Shown: piece after piece, positions 28,937 to 37,493 of the stretch
Position numbering within the stretch: the first letter of the stretch is position 1
How the letters are laid out: every line of letters begins with the position of its first letter
NCBI GenBank assembly: GCA_030684835.1
Contig: JAUXWZ010000165.1
Coordinates: forward strand, 1-56,360
Origin: Beijerinckiaceae bacterium
GTDB lineage: Bacteria > Pseudomonadota > Alphaproteobacteria > Rhizobiales > Beijerinckiaceae
DNA: 56,360 bases
Direction of reading: 5' to 3'
Translations under genes and position numbers: made by a program
The notes under the pieces: generated by a model
What the model was told of the DNA's origin: nothing
What the model saw: only the letters and a program-made list of their open reading frames with translations
The model's database searches: none

Positions 28937-30384
28937 GGCGCCTCCTCCCATGCACCCTCATCCCAAAGAGCGCGCATCGCGTTGAAGTCGGTTTTGCCGG
29001 ACGAGGTCCACCGCCATTCAAAGGGAATTGCGATCAGGTGCGGAATAAAAGTAGATGGAAGCAGACTGCGAATGTTGCGCGTAACCTCCGCGCGGCGCAG
29101 CGCGTGCTCTTTTTCATGCAAGACCAAGGCAATAATTTTTTGGCCGCGAAGCTGATCAGGGACGCCAAAAACCGCAGCCGCGCGCACCTGTGGCAATTGC
29201 TCCAAAGCGCCCTCGATTTCCTCGGCGAAAACATTCTTGCCGGACGTTACGATCATGCGATCAGCGCGCCCGACGAGATGCAAAAAACCAGATGAGTCGA
29301 GGAAACCCATGTCTCCCACGCTCATTTCGACTCCATGCCGCGTGATGGCCTCGCCACCGGTAGCGTAGCCCATGAACAAGTATGGGCTATGGGCGAAGAT
29401 GCGCCCGACCTTGCCCGGCGCGAGTAGATCGCCATCATCATTGCGAACGGAGATGTTCACGTTCGCGAAAGCGCGTCCTACAGAATCTTCAGGGCACGAC
29501 TCACCGGACTTTCGGACTGCAACGAAGCTGAGTTCGGATGCGCCATAGAATTCAGCAAAACGCGCGTTTGGCGCTCGGCGCGCGAGAGCATCACTGACTG
29601 CGCCGAACCATTTTGCGCCAGATGAAAGAACCCAGCGCAACATCGAAAGTGGCTCTGTCTGTGTGTCAATCAGCATCCGTAGCTGGGTCGGGGCGCCGTA
29701 GGCGACTGTCGCGCCATGCTTCCTCGCCATGCGTAAAGCCCGGCCCGGATGAAAGCTGCGTGAGATCAGGATTGTTGCGCCGATATGTAGCGCATGAACG
29801 GCAGCGTACAGAAAAAGAGAATGGGTCATCGACCCCGGCGCCAGAATGACATCGTCTTGCGTTACTCCAAACTCAACGCGATCTCCTTCGAAACTCTCAA
29901 GCCACGAGCGGTGGCTGCGGCGATAGCCTTTTGGTCTACCTGTAGAGCCGGAAGTAAACCCGACATAGAAAGACAAATCTGAATCGATATGACCCGTTTG
30001 AAAATCGCACTCCCTGCAAGGCAGCGCCCCACGTGTGTTGACGGTGATCGCACCGGAAATCCCGCAAGCAAGTTCGCCATAAACAAGCGCAGGCGCGAGC
30101 GCCTGAAGCGCGTCCATGATCAGAGCATGTGGCCATGTAGGGTCGATCACCGCCGCCTCGCGCCCAGTGACCGCGCACGCCAGAAAGTGTGCGAGCATTA
30201 ATGGCGAATTTTTGAGGATCAAAGCAACACTTCGCCCTGCAGGAGCGCGCGATTCAAGATCCTCAGCGGTCGACTGCACCGCGCGCCACAGCTCACCCCA
30301 CGTGATCATCTCATCATCGCACACTAGAGCCAGCGCATGTGGCTTGTCCTGAGCGAAGCGCGCAAGTGACGAGCCTATTGTCAT
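28933..30384 (-). CDS. AMP-dependent acyl-CoA ligase (YhfT-like), in the biotin-transport operon
   Basis: An adenylate-forming enzyme of the ANL superfamily, 483 residues, predicted to activate a carboxylic acid as its CoA ester. Motifs: the P-loop TSGSTGRPKG near 150, the aromatic-site YGASE, GDMGFLD, the hinge GRADRMIVTSGKNVFAEEIE, and the C-terminal catalytic Lys in SSGKTDFNA. The start overlaps the bioY stop (ATGA) and the end overlaps the thiolase start, so translation is coupled on both sides. Context points to a biotin-related acid such as pimelate, another fatty acid or a biotin breakdown product; the substrate cannot be read from sequence. Confidence 0.88.
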   Translation of the reverse strand: MTIGSSLARFAQDKPHALALVCDDEMITWGELWRAVQSTAEDLESRAPAGRSVALILKNSPLMLAHFLACAVTGREAAVIDPTWPHALIMDALQALAPALVYGELACGISGAITVNTRGALPCRECDFQTGHIDSDLSFYVGFTSGSTGRPKGYRRSHRSWLESFEGDRVEFGVTQDDVILAPGSMTHSLFLYAAVHALHIGATILISRSFHPGRALRMARKHGATVAYGAPTQLRMLIDTQTEPLSMLRWVLSSGAKWFGAVSDALARRAPNARFAEFYGASELSFVAVRKSGESCPEDSVGRAFANVNISVRNDDGDLLAPGKVGRIFAHSPYLFMGYATGGEAITRHGVEMSVGDMGFLDSSGFLHLVGRADRMIVTSGKNVFAEEIEGALEQLPQVRAAAVFGVPDQLRGQKIIALVLHEKEHALRRAEVTRNIRSLLPSTFIPHLIAIPFEWRWTSSGKTDFNAMRALWDEGAWEEAP

Positions 30385-30923
30385 TTGATTGGCGCACGCG
30401 ATGCAAAATAAGACTTTGCTACAAGGGCCGCCAAGATCGATTTGAGAATATCTCCGGGCAGAAAGACAGCGCCGGCCAAAAAGGCCTTGTCCAAGGTCAG
30501 GCCTGCGGCAAATGCAAGATAGGGAATGCCGAACAGATAGATGACAAAGACGCCGCCGATCAGTGACGCCACCAGCGCGCGGAGAAAGATTGAGCCGATC
30601 GGTAGCTTCTGCATCAAAAATCCCGCTGCTGCAGAGCCAAAAATCCAGCCGATGAGATAGCCAGCGGTGGGGCCGAAAAAGACGCCGATGCCGCCGCGTC
30701 CCCCGGACAAGAGCGGTGCGCCGAGCGCGACAACGAAGAGAAACAGCAGCACGGAAGCAGCGCCGACACGGGCCCCAAGCAGGATACCCGCCAGTATCAC
30801 GCCCAGCGTTTGCGCGGTAATGGGCACGCCCGCGGCAATGGGCACGTCAATACGGGGAACCAGACCCAGCGCCGCAATGAGAGCCGCAAACAAAGCGGCC
30901 CTGACGATTGAGCGAGTCTCCAT
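30381..30923 (-). CDS. bioY: Biotin transporter substrate-binding component BioY
   Basis: The S-component of an ECF transporter, which binds biotin in the membrane. It has 180 residues and about six hydrophobic segments. BioY hallmarks include the N-terminal LVPRIDVPIAAGVPITAQTL, followed by LLGARVGAASVLLFL and GPTAGYLIGW. The start at 30923 shares its A with the stop of bioN (TGATG), which fixes the start against a longer reading. The ligase gene follows with an ATGA overlap. Together with BioM and BioN it forms a complete, dedicated BioMNY importer. Confidence 0.95.
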   Translation of the reverse strand: METRSIVRAALFAALIAALGLVPRIDVPIAAGVPITAQTLGVILAGILLGARVGAASVLLFLFVVALGAPLLSGGRGGIGVFFGPTAGYLIGWIFGSAAAGFLMQKLPIGSIFLRALVASLIGGVFVIYLFGIPYLAFAAGLTLDKAFLAGAVFLPGDILKSILAALVAKSYFASRAPIK

Positions 30924-31531
30924 CACCTCTTCCTCCCGCGTCCAAACCCACGCGCATCCAGCGCCTCTGCAACGCGGTCGGCCAAAGTTACGACGCCGCC
31001 CAGAAAGGCGGGAAGCAGACGAACAGATGCGTTGCGGCCTGTGCGGGCGCGCCACGCTTCGTTGCGTGTCATCCATTCCTCCATCAACGCGGGGACGAAT
31101 CTGATCACAAGCGCAACAGCGACAGACAGGCGCATAGCATCGAGGCCAAAGATAGAGAGCGGCCGCAAAACCGGTTCAATCGCATCCATCATATCAAGCA
31201 TCGGCGTCGTCATCGACACGAGATCCGCAAGCAAGATCATGAGGCAAAGTCGAAGCAAAATGGCCGCTGCCGCTTCACCGCCGACACTCCAGAATTGGAA
31301 TAGCCCGATCACCGCGAAAAAAGGAGCAAGTGACGAAAGCAGCTTTAACCGGCCGCGCGCTTCACGGCCGAGGCAGAGATAGTTCACAAATACAATTGCA
31401 AACCCAAGTCCCAGCAGGCGCGGCTCATCAATCCAGAATGCGATGCATGTGAGACCTGCCAGGCCGAGAAGCTTGCCGCGCGCGGGGACCGCGTGCAGCC
31501 ATGTCCTGTGGGCAAGATGTCCCGATATCAT
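30923..31531 (-). CDS. bioN: ECF transporter transmembrane component BioN (EcfT type)
   Basis: The energy-coupling membrane subunit of the biotin importer, 202 residues. It has several hydrophobic segments between 20 and 115, then a cytoplasmic region with the two Ala-Arg-Gly-type coupling motifs: a degenerate one in AWRARTGRN and a clear one in ALDARGFGRG near the C-terminus. These contact the ATPase. It overlaps bioM by ATGA at its start and bioY by TGATG at its end. I use bioN because the neighbours are bioM and bioY. Confidence 0.92.
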   Translation of the reverse strand: MISGHLAHRTWLHAVPARGKLLGLAGLTCIAFWIDEPRLLGLGFAIVFVNYLCLGREARGRLKLLSSLAPFFAVIGLFQFWSVGGEAAAAILLRLCLMILLADLVSMTTPMLDMMDAIEPVLRPLSIFGLDAMRLSVAVALVIRFVPALMEEWMTRNEAWRARTGRNASVRLLPAFLGGVVTLADRVAEALDARGFGRGRKR

Positions 31532-32253
31532 CCGGTGACCGCCGTGTGCTTGCGCGCATTTGTGACAGTCTCGCGGTAACTGGCGATGATATTTTCCGCC
31601 GCGCCATCACCCACAATAGCGCCGCCAGACAACCAGATCACCCGATCCATCAGGGACAGAAGTTCGAGTTCGTGACTAGCAATGACGAGACGCTGTGGCA
31701 GAGACATGAGGAGATCCATGAGGTCCAGCCGCGTCGGCAAATCAAGGCTTGAGAACGGCTCGTCCATGACGAGAATGTCCGGCTCCATCGCAACGATTGC
31801 AAGGATACAGAGTCGCTGCTTCTGCCCTTCTGAAAGTTCATGAACGGCTGCGTCAATCCAGTCATGGCAATTGAACCGACGAAGCACGTCTCGGGCTCTG
31901 TTGTTGGCGTCATCACGACGTAAACCACGGTCCCGGAACCCGAAAGCGACTTCTTCCAGCACGGTTGGAAAGACGATTTGATGATCGGGGTTCTGGAAGA
32001 CAAACCCCACCTTGCGCGGCAGATCACGACGCGCTTGCGCCGTAACCAAGCCATCCACACGCACCTCGCCAGTATCTGGCAGCAGGAGGCCGTTGATGAG
32101 TCTCAAAAACGAGCTTTTCCCGGCGCCATTGTCCCCGAGCAAGCCGATCCGGCGCTCTGAGAGCGAGACGCTGAGGTCTGCGAACACGAGTCGGGATCCC
32201 CGGCGCAGACCCACCCGGTCAATAACGATCGAGGTGCTGGTGGCTGGCGTCAT
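31528..32253 (-). CDS. bioM: ECF transporter ATP-binding component BioM (EcfA type)
   Basis: The ATPase of the biotin importer, 241 residues. Walker A GDNGAGKS (about 40-47), Q-loop FQNPDHQIVFPTV, signature LSEGQKQR, Walker B LVMDEPFSSLD and H-loop ASHE are all present. It is the first gene of the five-gene operon. The 113-bp gap to the divergent oxidoreductase gene should carry the promoter. I looked there for the BioR palindrome TTATCTATAA known from alphaproteobacteria and did not see it. Confidence 0.94.
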   Translation of the reverse strand: MTPATSTSIVIDRVGLRRGSRLVFADLSVSLSERRIGLLGDNGAGKSSFLRLINGLLLPDTGEVRVDGLVTAQARRDLPRKVGFVFQNPDHQIVFPTVLEEVAFGFRDRGLRRDDANNRARDVLRRFNCHDWIDAAVHELSEGQKQRLCILAIVAMEPDILVMDEPFSSLDLPTRLDLMDLLMSLPQRLVIASHELELLSLMDRVIWLSGGAIVGDGAAENIIASYRETVTNARKHTAVTG

Positions 32254-32366
32254 CGCAGATCTCGATGGGGTAGCGGGTTCTTAGCATTCACGATGGGTGC
32301 GGCAAAGCCGTTCCTATTTTGCGGCGGGCGTGCATATTGCGCGGCTGAAGCGAGTGGAGGGGATGC

Positions 32367-33350
32367 ATGCTGGCCGGATGGTATGATCGGTGCGGACCTG
32401 CGGACGAGGTGATCTCGATTGGAGAAGCGCCCGACCCGACGCCGGGACCGGGCGAGGTTCTCGTACGACTGATGACGTCCGGCATCAATCCGTCGGACTA
32501 CAAACGCCGTGGGAACACGAAAGCGCCGCTGGAGTTCGCTCGCGTTATCCCACATTCCGATGGCGCTGGCGTCGTGGCCGCTGTCGGCGCAGGCGTGGAC
32601 CGGTTTCGCGAAGGCGATCGGGTCTGGACCTTTCACGCGCAATGGGGACGCGCGAATGGAACAGCCGCGCAATATGTGGCTCTTCCGGCGGCGCTCGTTC
32701 AGCCGTTGCCGCAAAATGTGAGTTTCGAGCAAGGCGCCTGTCTCGGCATCCCTGCGATGACGGGGTATCGCTGCGCCATGGGTGGTGGCTCAGTCATGGG
32801 TAAAACCGTTTATGTTCCTGCCGCAGCGGGCAGGGTCGGCGCTTACGCCATCCAGTTCGCGAAACTTGCCGGCGCCAGGGTCATCGCCAGCGCGAGTGGG
32901 CAGACCAAGATGAACGCGGCCCGGGAACTGGGCGCGGACGTGGTGCTTGAGCGCGCCGATCCCGACCTTGCTCGCAAACTGCTCAATGAGACCGGTGGGC
33001 GCGGCGTGGACCGGATCGTTGAGATCGATTTGCCGGGAAACATCCTCTTTAACGAAAGCGTGCTCGCCGACGGCGGCTCGATCGCGACCTATGGCTCCAG
33101 CCCGAAGCCGCAGGTCACGCTCACGCTGTCCCCACGACGCGCCCGAAACTTCGATTTGCAGATTGTCTTCGTGTACACCTTGGCGCCCGCGCTGGCGCAG
33201 GCAGTCTGCGAAGGCGTCATTGCCGCCGCTTTAGGCGGGCGCTTGACCCACCGCATCGCTGGCGTTGTGCCCTTGCCCGAACTTGCGAGGGCGCATCGGG
33301 AGGCGGAATCGCAGACAGGTTCGGGGCACATGATTGTCTCGATCCCGTAA
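32367..33350 (+). CDS. MDR-family NADPH:quinone reductase-like oxidoreductase
   Basis: A medium-chain dehydrogenase/reductase of 327 residues with no zinc-binding Cys cluster, so it belongs to the zinc-independent quinone reductase branch. The N-terminal GroES-like domain has GEVLVRLMTSGINPSDYKRR, and the nucleotide-binding fold has AAAGRVGAYAIQFAKLAGA near 155. The bases GGAGGGG precede the ATG. The physiological substrate cannot be told from sequence. It is divergent from the biotin operon and is followed six bases later by the YqaA-type gene, so those two are likely co-transcribed. Confidence 0.88.
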   Translation: MLAGWYDRCGPADEVISIGEAPDPTPGPGEVLVRLMTSGINPSDYKRRGNTKAPLEFARVIPHSDGAGVVAAVGAGVDRFREGDRVWTFHAQWGRANGTAAQYVALPAALVQPLPQNVSFEQGACLGIPAMTGYRCAMGGGSVMGKTVYVPAAAGRVGAYAIQFAKLAGARVIASASGQTKMNAARELGADVVLERADPDLARKLLNETGGRGVDRIVEIDLPGNILFNESVLADGGSIATYGSSPKPQVTLTLSPRRARNFDLQIVFVYTLAPALAQAVCEGVIAAALGGRLTHRIAGVVPLPELARAHREAESQTGSGHMIVSIP

Positions 33351-33356
33351 GCCCGC

Positions 33357-33794
33357 ATGCTTGGTGGGAGCGTTTTTTTCGGGCTTTTCGCCGCGGCGTT
33401 TCTCGCGGCGACGATTGTGCCTTTCTCATCAGAGGTCGTTTTAGCGACGGCGCTCACGACTAGTGGGCAGCCCTGGCCCGCGCTTATCGCCGTCGCGACT
33501 GCGGGCAATGTTCTTGGGTCGATCGTGAATTGGTGTCTGGGGCGGGCCATGGCTGGCGAGAGAGCCGTGCGCTTCATCCGCATCAAACGCGAGAATCTTG
33601 CGCGCGCCGAGCGCTGGTATCACCGCTGGGGTCGCTGGTCCCTGCTGCTCAGCTGGGCGCCCATCATTGGCGATCCGCTGACGATCGTCGCGGGCTTTCT
33701 GCGCGAATCGCTCTGGTTCTTTGTTCCCGTGGTGATTGTAGCCAAGGCGGGCAGATACCTCGCCGTGGCCGCAATCACCGCAGGTTTGGTATAG
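33357..33794 (+). CDS. YqaA-type (DedA-related) small membrane protein
   Basis: An inner-membrane protein of 145 residues with four hydrophobic segments. It shows the DedA/SNARE-associated pattern: FAAAFLAATIVPFSSEVVLA, a re-entrant-like GNVLGSIVNWCLGR block, RWGRWSLLLSWAPIIGDPLT with the conserved Gly-Asp-Pro, and a final helix. This is the short YqaA branch, whose role is unsettled; DedA proteins are linked to membrane lipid handling. Its stop lies three bases from that of the convergent aldolase gene. Confidence 0.85.
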   Translation: MLGGSVFFGLFAAAFLAATIVPFSSEVVLATALTTSGQPWPALIAVATAGNVLGSIVNWCLGRAMAGERAVRFIRIKRENLARAERWYHRWGRWSLLLSWAPIIGDPLTIVAGFLRESLWFFVPVVIVAKAGRYLAVAAITAGLV

Positions 33795-33797
33795 CGC

Positions 33798-34505
33798 TTA
33801 CGCGATACCGCGAAGCCGCCGCGCCTTACGCACGAGATAATCGAAATTGATCTGGTGCTGCTCGGGCCGCTCGATCTTGTCATGCAGCTTCATGACGTCT
33901 GACAAGGGAAACTCTGTTCCACCGCCGCCCGCTGCTTCGACAAGGAGCTGGATCTCGCAAGCGTTGTCCAGCATCAACGTCAGGATTACGCACTCCTCGA
34001 CAGAACGCCCGGCGATGGCGACGCCGTGGTTGCGCATATAGGTCGCCTTGTGGCTCCCCAGCGCCCGGGCCACGCCGGCCCCCATCTCCTTCGTACGGAT
34101 CAGATCGATCGTGTCGATGTAATTGCCGATGCCGTCGGCAAAGACCGCACTCGGTTGGCTGAAGTAGCGCAGCGGCTTGCCTGTCGAAGACAAAGCGACC
34201 GCATGGGTCGGATGGGCATGAATGACCGAGTTGATGTCCGGTCGAGCCTTGAAAATCTCGGAGTGAATGTAGACTTCGCTGTGACGGGGACCGCCGCCGG
34301 CAACCTTCTCGCCCTCTAGATTGCAGGTCACCATGTTCTCCATGGTGATTTCATCGAGGCCGAAGCTGTGCGGCTTCATGTAGAAGTGGTTTGGGTCGCC
34401 CGGAACACGCACAGATACGTGCCCGCGCGTGAAATCGCCCATGCCTGCAACATCAAGCACCAGGCCGGCGTCGATCAACGTTTGTTTGGCCTCGTCCTTT
34501 GTCAT
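33798..34505 (-). CDS. Class II aldolase/adducin family protein
   Basis: A zinc-dependent enzyme fold of 235 residues. The metal-binding His are visible in VIHAHPTHAVALS and MRNHGVAIAGRS, and the catalytic-acid region reads HSEVYIHSEIF. Members are fuculose-phosphate aldolase, ribulose-phosphate epimerase or decarboxylase-like enzymes; this one cannot be assigned to a substrate. GGGAG precedes the start. It stands alone, facing the AT-rich intergenic island. Confidence 0.85.
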   Translation of the reverse strand: MTKDEAKQTLIDAGLVLDVAGMGDFTRGHVSVRVPGDPNHFYMKPHSFGLDEITMENMVTCNLEGEKVAGGGPRHSEVYIHSEIFKARPDINSVIHAHPTHAVALSSTGKPLRYFSQPSAVFADGIGNYIDTIDLIRTKEMGAGVARALGSHKATYMRNHGVAIAGRSVEECVILTLMLDNACEIQLLVEAAGGGGTEFPLSDVMKLHDKIERPEQHQINFDYLVRKARRLRGIA

Positions 34506-34817
34506 GCGTATCTCCCGCGCGTTTGGAATTTATCCTGAAAAGGACGTCGCCCATTTAGGGCTTAGAAGCAAGGGGAAGGCGCATGAGAGAGGTTTTAGTT
34601 TGAATTTTCCCGGTTTTTCACATGTGCATAAAATGTGGAATTTTACGCATAACTATCTGATAAATATAAGATCATAGGACTCCCGTTAAGTAAGATTAAC
34701 AGTTTATCCTCAACCGTCTATGCCCGCCTTTTGCGCACTGATTGCGCGGCCGCCTTTGACAGCCTCATCCCTGCACGGTTAAGGCACGGGGTAGCAGCAC
34801 TATTCTGGAGTTTGAAC
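34506..34817. other. AT-rich intergenic island with DnaA-box-like words and a TTAA inverted repeat
   Basis: This 312-bp gap has no convincing gene. By eye, 34601-34710 is about 32% G+C and 34621-34680 is 18 of 60, far below the surrounding sequence. It holds TTATCCTCA (34704-34712) and TGTGCATAA (34623-34631), each one base from the DnaA box or its complement, a weaker TTATCCTGA (34530-34538), and GTTAA-N6-TTAAC (34685-34700), near the CtrA pattern TTAA-N7-TTAA. It must at least contain the promoters of ridA and the aldolase gene. Confidence 0.5.
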
Positions 34818-35168
34818 ATGTCCGTTGAGCGTATTGGAGCCGGCCCGCGCATGAGCAAGGCCGTTGTGCACGGGAACACTGTGTATCTTGCTGGTCAGGT
34901 TGCTGATCAGACCAAGGGTAAGAGTGTAGCCGAACAAACCGGTGAAATCCTCGAAATCATTGACGGGCTTCTTGCTCAAGCCGGCACGGACAAGGCAAAA
35001 GTCCTCTCGGCGACCATTTGGTTGACGGACATCTCGACCTTTTCGGAGATGAACTCCAAGTGGGATGCTTGGGTCGCCGCAGGCTCGACCCCGGCGCGCG
35101 CCACGGTTCAGGCTCAGCTCGCCGCGCCCGAATACAAGGTCGAAATCGCCCTTATCGCGGCGAAGTAG
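34818..35168 (+). CDS. ridA: RidA/YjgF family enamine/imine deaminase
   Basis: A trimeric protein that hydrolyses reactive enamines such as 2-aminoacrylate formed by PLP enzymes. From the ATG at 34818 (GGAG upstream) it has 116 residues. Family blocks are YLAGQVADQ, the middle segment VLSATIWLTDISTF, and PARATVQAQLAAPEYKVEIALIA; the Arg in PAR is the key substrate residue. This is the RidA subgroup related to YoaB or TdcF types. Its last 17 bases overlap the end of the convergent MoeB/HesA gene. Confidence 0.9.
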   Translation: MSVERIGAGPRMSKAVVHGNTVYLAGQVADQTKGKSVAEQTGEILEIIDGLLAQAGTDKAKVLSATIWLTDISTFSEMNSKWDAWVAAGSTPARATVQAQLAAPEYKVEIALIAAK

Positions 35169-35934
35169 AGCCATTCAACGGGTTTGAGGCGTCCCAGTCG
35201 TAGGCGATCGTCTCAAACCGCATCCCCATGGCGTCAAGCAACAGGAGCCTGCCGACCAAGGGCTCTCCAAAGCCGCAGACCGCCCTGATGACTTCAAGCG
35301 CCATCAGCGCGCCGAGGACGCCCGTCATGGCGCCCAGAACCCCTGCTTCGGAGCATGTCGGAACTGTCCCTGCCGGCGGCGGCGCCGGAAAAAGGCAACG
35401 GTAAGTCGGATTGGGCTGCCCCTCCGCGTTCGTTTCGAAGGGACGCAATGTTGTGAGGGAGGCGTCGAAAGACCCCACGGCGCCGGTCACGAGGGGTTTG
35501 CGCTCGTAAAAGCAGGCGTCCGATACTGCGTAGCGGGTGTCGAAGTTATCTGACCCGTCGGCGACCACATCATATCCGGCGACAAGGCTTCGGGCGTTGG
35601 CAGGCGCCAAGCGCACGTCATGCCCCGTGACCTGCACGTGCGGATTAAGACGGAAAATCGCTTCCGTTGCGCTCGCAATCTTCTTGTCGCCTATGTCTGC
35701 CGTGCCGTGGATGACCTGTCGCTGCAGGTTTGAGAGCGACACCACGTCGTCGTCTACGATTCCCAGTTCGCCGACGCCCGCCGCAGCCAGATATTGCAAC
35801 AGGGGCGCACCCAGTCCCCCCGCACCAATCACCAGCACGCGGGCCTGTTTGAGTTTCTGCTGACCAGGACCGCCGACGCCACGCAGCACAATGTGCCGGG
35901 CATAGCGTTCGATTTCCTCGCTCGACAGGGACAT
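35152..35934 (-). CDS. MoeB/ThiF/HesA family adenylyltransferase (E1-like)
   Basis: An E1-like enzyme that adenylates the C-terminal Gly of a MoaD/ThiS-type sulphur carrier. It has 260 residues. RYARHIVLRGVGGPGQQKL, the nucleotide site VLVIGAGGLGAPLL, the Arg in LSNLQRQ, and DGSDNFDTRY are canonical. The four zinc Cys of MoeB are mostly absent: YRCLFPAPP keeps one, and the C-terminal pair is replaced by DWDASNPLNG. A Cys follows at VPTCSEAGVLG. The target carrier is not encoded here, so the pathway (molybdopterin, thiamin or cysteine) stays open. Confidence 0.88.
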   Translation of the reverse strand: MSLSSEEIERYARHIVLRGVGGPGQQKLKQARVLVIGAGGLGAPLLQYLAAAGVGELGIVDDDVVSLSNLQRQVIHGTADIGDKKIASATEAIFRLNPHVQVTGHDVRLAPANARSLVAGYDVVADGSDNFDTRYAVSDACFYERKPLVTGAVGSFDASLTTLRPFETNAEGQPNPTYRCLFPAPPPAGTVPTCSEAGVLGAMTGVLGALMALEVIRAVCGFGEPLVGRLLLLDAMGMRFETIAYDWDASNPLNGSTSPR

Positions 35935-36054
35935 AGCCTACCTTTCCTGGGATCACGACGCCGTTGCAGCCGTCTTGCGCCCTGAGCGCGCGCAACTATA
36001 GTGCGGCGCTTCCGGGAGCCCTATAGGCCCACCACCATCCTGATGAGTTGTCAC

Positions 36055-37290
36055 ATGTCCACCCACGGCATCAAGCGCGTCGTTCTCGCCTATTCAGGGG
36101 GGCTGGACACGTCTATTATTCTCAAATGGTTGCAGACAACCTACGGCTGCGAAGTGGTGACCTTCACGGCCGATCTTGGCCAGGGCGAAGAGCTTGAGCC
36201 CGCACGCGCGAAGGCGCTGCTGCTCGGCATCAAGCCGGAGCACATCTACATCGAAGATCTGCGCGAGGAATTCGTCCGCGATTATGTGTTCCCCATGTTC
36301 CGGGCAAACGCGCAGTATGAGGGCCTTTATCTTCTCGGGACGTCGATCGCGCGACCCTTGATCGCCAAAAAGCAGATCGAAATCGCTCGAAAGGTTGGCG
36401 CCGACGCGGTGTCCCATGGCGCGACGGGCAAGGGTAACGACCAGGTGCGCTTCGAGCTCGGCTATTATGCGCTGGAGCCGGAGATCACCGTGATCGCTCC
36501 CTGGCGGGAGTGGGATTTCAAGAGCCGCGAAGCCTTGATCGCGTTTGCCGAGGAACACCAGATTCCGATCGCGAAGGACAAGCGCGGCGACGCTCCGTTT
36601 TCCGTGGACGCGAACCTTCTCCATTCGTCTTCCGAAGGGAAAGTGCTCGAAGATCCCTGGGTCGAGCCTCCCGAATATGTCCACATGCGCACAATCTCAC
36701 CGGAAGATGCGCCCGATGTCGTGACAGAGATCACAATCGATTTTGAAAAGGGCGACCCCGTCGCCATCGACAACGTGCCGATGTCGCCGGCGACCTTGCT
36801 GACAAAGTTGAATGAGCTTGGCAAAGCCAACGGCATCGGCCGGCTCGATCTGGTGGAAAACCGTTTCGTGGGCATGAAATCGCGCGGCGTGTACGAAACG
36901 CCCGGCGGCGCCATCCTCCTCGAAGCCCATCGCGGCATCGAATCCGTCACACTTGACCGCGGCGCGTCCCACCTCAAGGACGAGCTGATGCCCAAGTATG
37001 CGGAGCTGATTTACAACGGTTTCTGGTTCTCGCCGGAACGTGAAATGCTGCAGGCGCTGATCGACAAGAGCCAGCAATTCGTCACTGGCCGCATTCGCTT
37101 GAAGCTTTACAAGGGGACAGTCCGTGTGGTCGGTCGCCAGTCTCCTTATTCTTTGTATGATCAGGATCTTGTGACGTTTGAAGAAGGCGCTGTCGCCTAC
37201 GATCATCGGGACGCTGCCGGCTTCATCAAGCTCAACGCCCTCCGTCTGCGCACCCTCGGCAAGCGCGACCGTCGAGCCAAAGGCGGCTGA
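36055..37290 (+). CDS. argG: Argininosuccinate synthase
   Basis: Joins citrulline and aspartate, using ATP, in arginine synthesis. It has 411 residues from the ATG at 36055. The N-terminal PP-loop is [13 protein letters not shown]; further blocks are [13 protein letters not shown] and [10 protein letters not shown], with a C-terminal region for tetramer contact. A GTG at 36001 would add 18 residues that do not belong to the family. GATGAG lies upstream of the start. No arg neighbour is present. Confidence 0.98.
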   Translation: MSTHGIKRVVLAYSGGLDTSIILKWLQTTYGCEVVTFTADLGQGEELEPARAKALLLGIKPEHIYIEDLREEFVRDYVFPMFRANAQYEGLYLLGTSIARPLIAKKQIEIARKVGADAVSHGATGKGNDQVRFELGYYALEPEITVIAPWREWDFKSREALIAFAEEHQIPIAKDKRGDAPFSVDANLLHSSSEGKVLEDPWVEPPEYVHMRTISPEDAPDVVTEITIDFEKGDPVAIDNVPMSPATLLTKLNELGKANGIGRLDLVENRFVGMKSRGVYETPGGAILLEAHRGIESVTLDRGASHLKDELMPKYAELIYNGFWFSPEREMLQALIDKSQQFVTGRIRLKLYKGTVRVVGRQSPYSLYDQDLVTFEEGAVAYDHRDAAGFIKLNALRLRTLGKRDRRAKGG

Positions 37291-37296
37291 ACGAGG

Positions 37297-37339
37297 CCCT
37301 TGTTCTACCGGTTGCAAGATAAGCCTGACCGAACAAGGG
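37297..37339 (+). terminator. Long hairpin behind argG
   Basis: A perfect 9-bp inverted repeat, CCCTTGTTC (37297-37305) and GAACAAGGG (37331-37339), starts six bases after the argG stop. The 25-nt loop contains a possible inner GGTT/GACC pairing. No T-run follows, so it may be a processing or stabilising structure rather than a classical terminator. Confidence 0.4.
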
Positions 37340-37493
37340 TTCCCAATCGTCTGATTTTCGTGTAGGCGATGCGCAACTTCGGCGCTGTTTTCGCCCGAAC
37401 AATTGCAATTCCGTCACAAGTCTCCGTCAGAGACGAAGCCAACCTGGATGTTTTGCCGGGTTGGCACGACGCGCACTTTGGATACATAGACCT

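Noticed and set aside
32254-32366. BioR operator ahead of bioM
   Set aside because: No TTATCTATAA-like palindrome could be seen in the gap.
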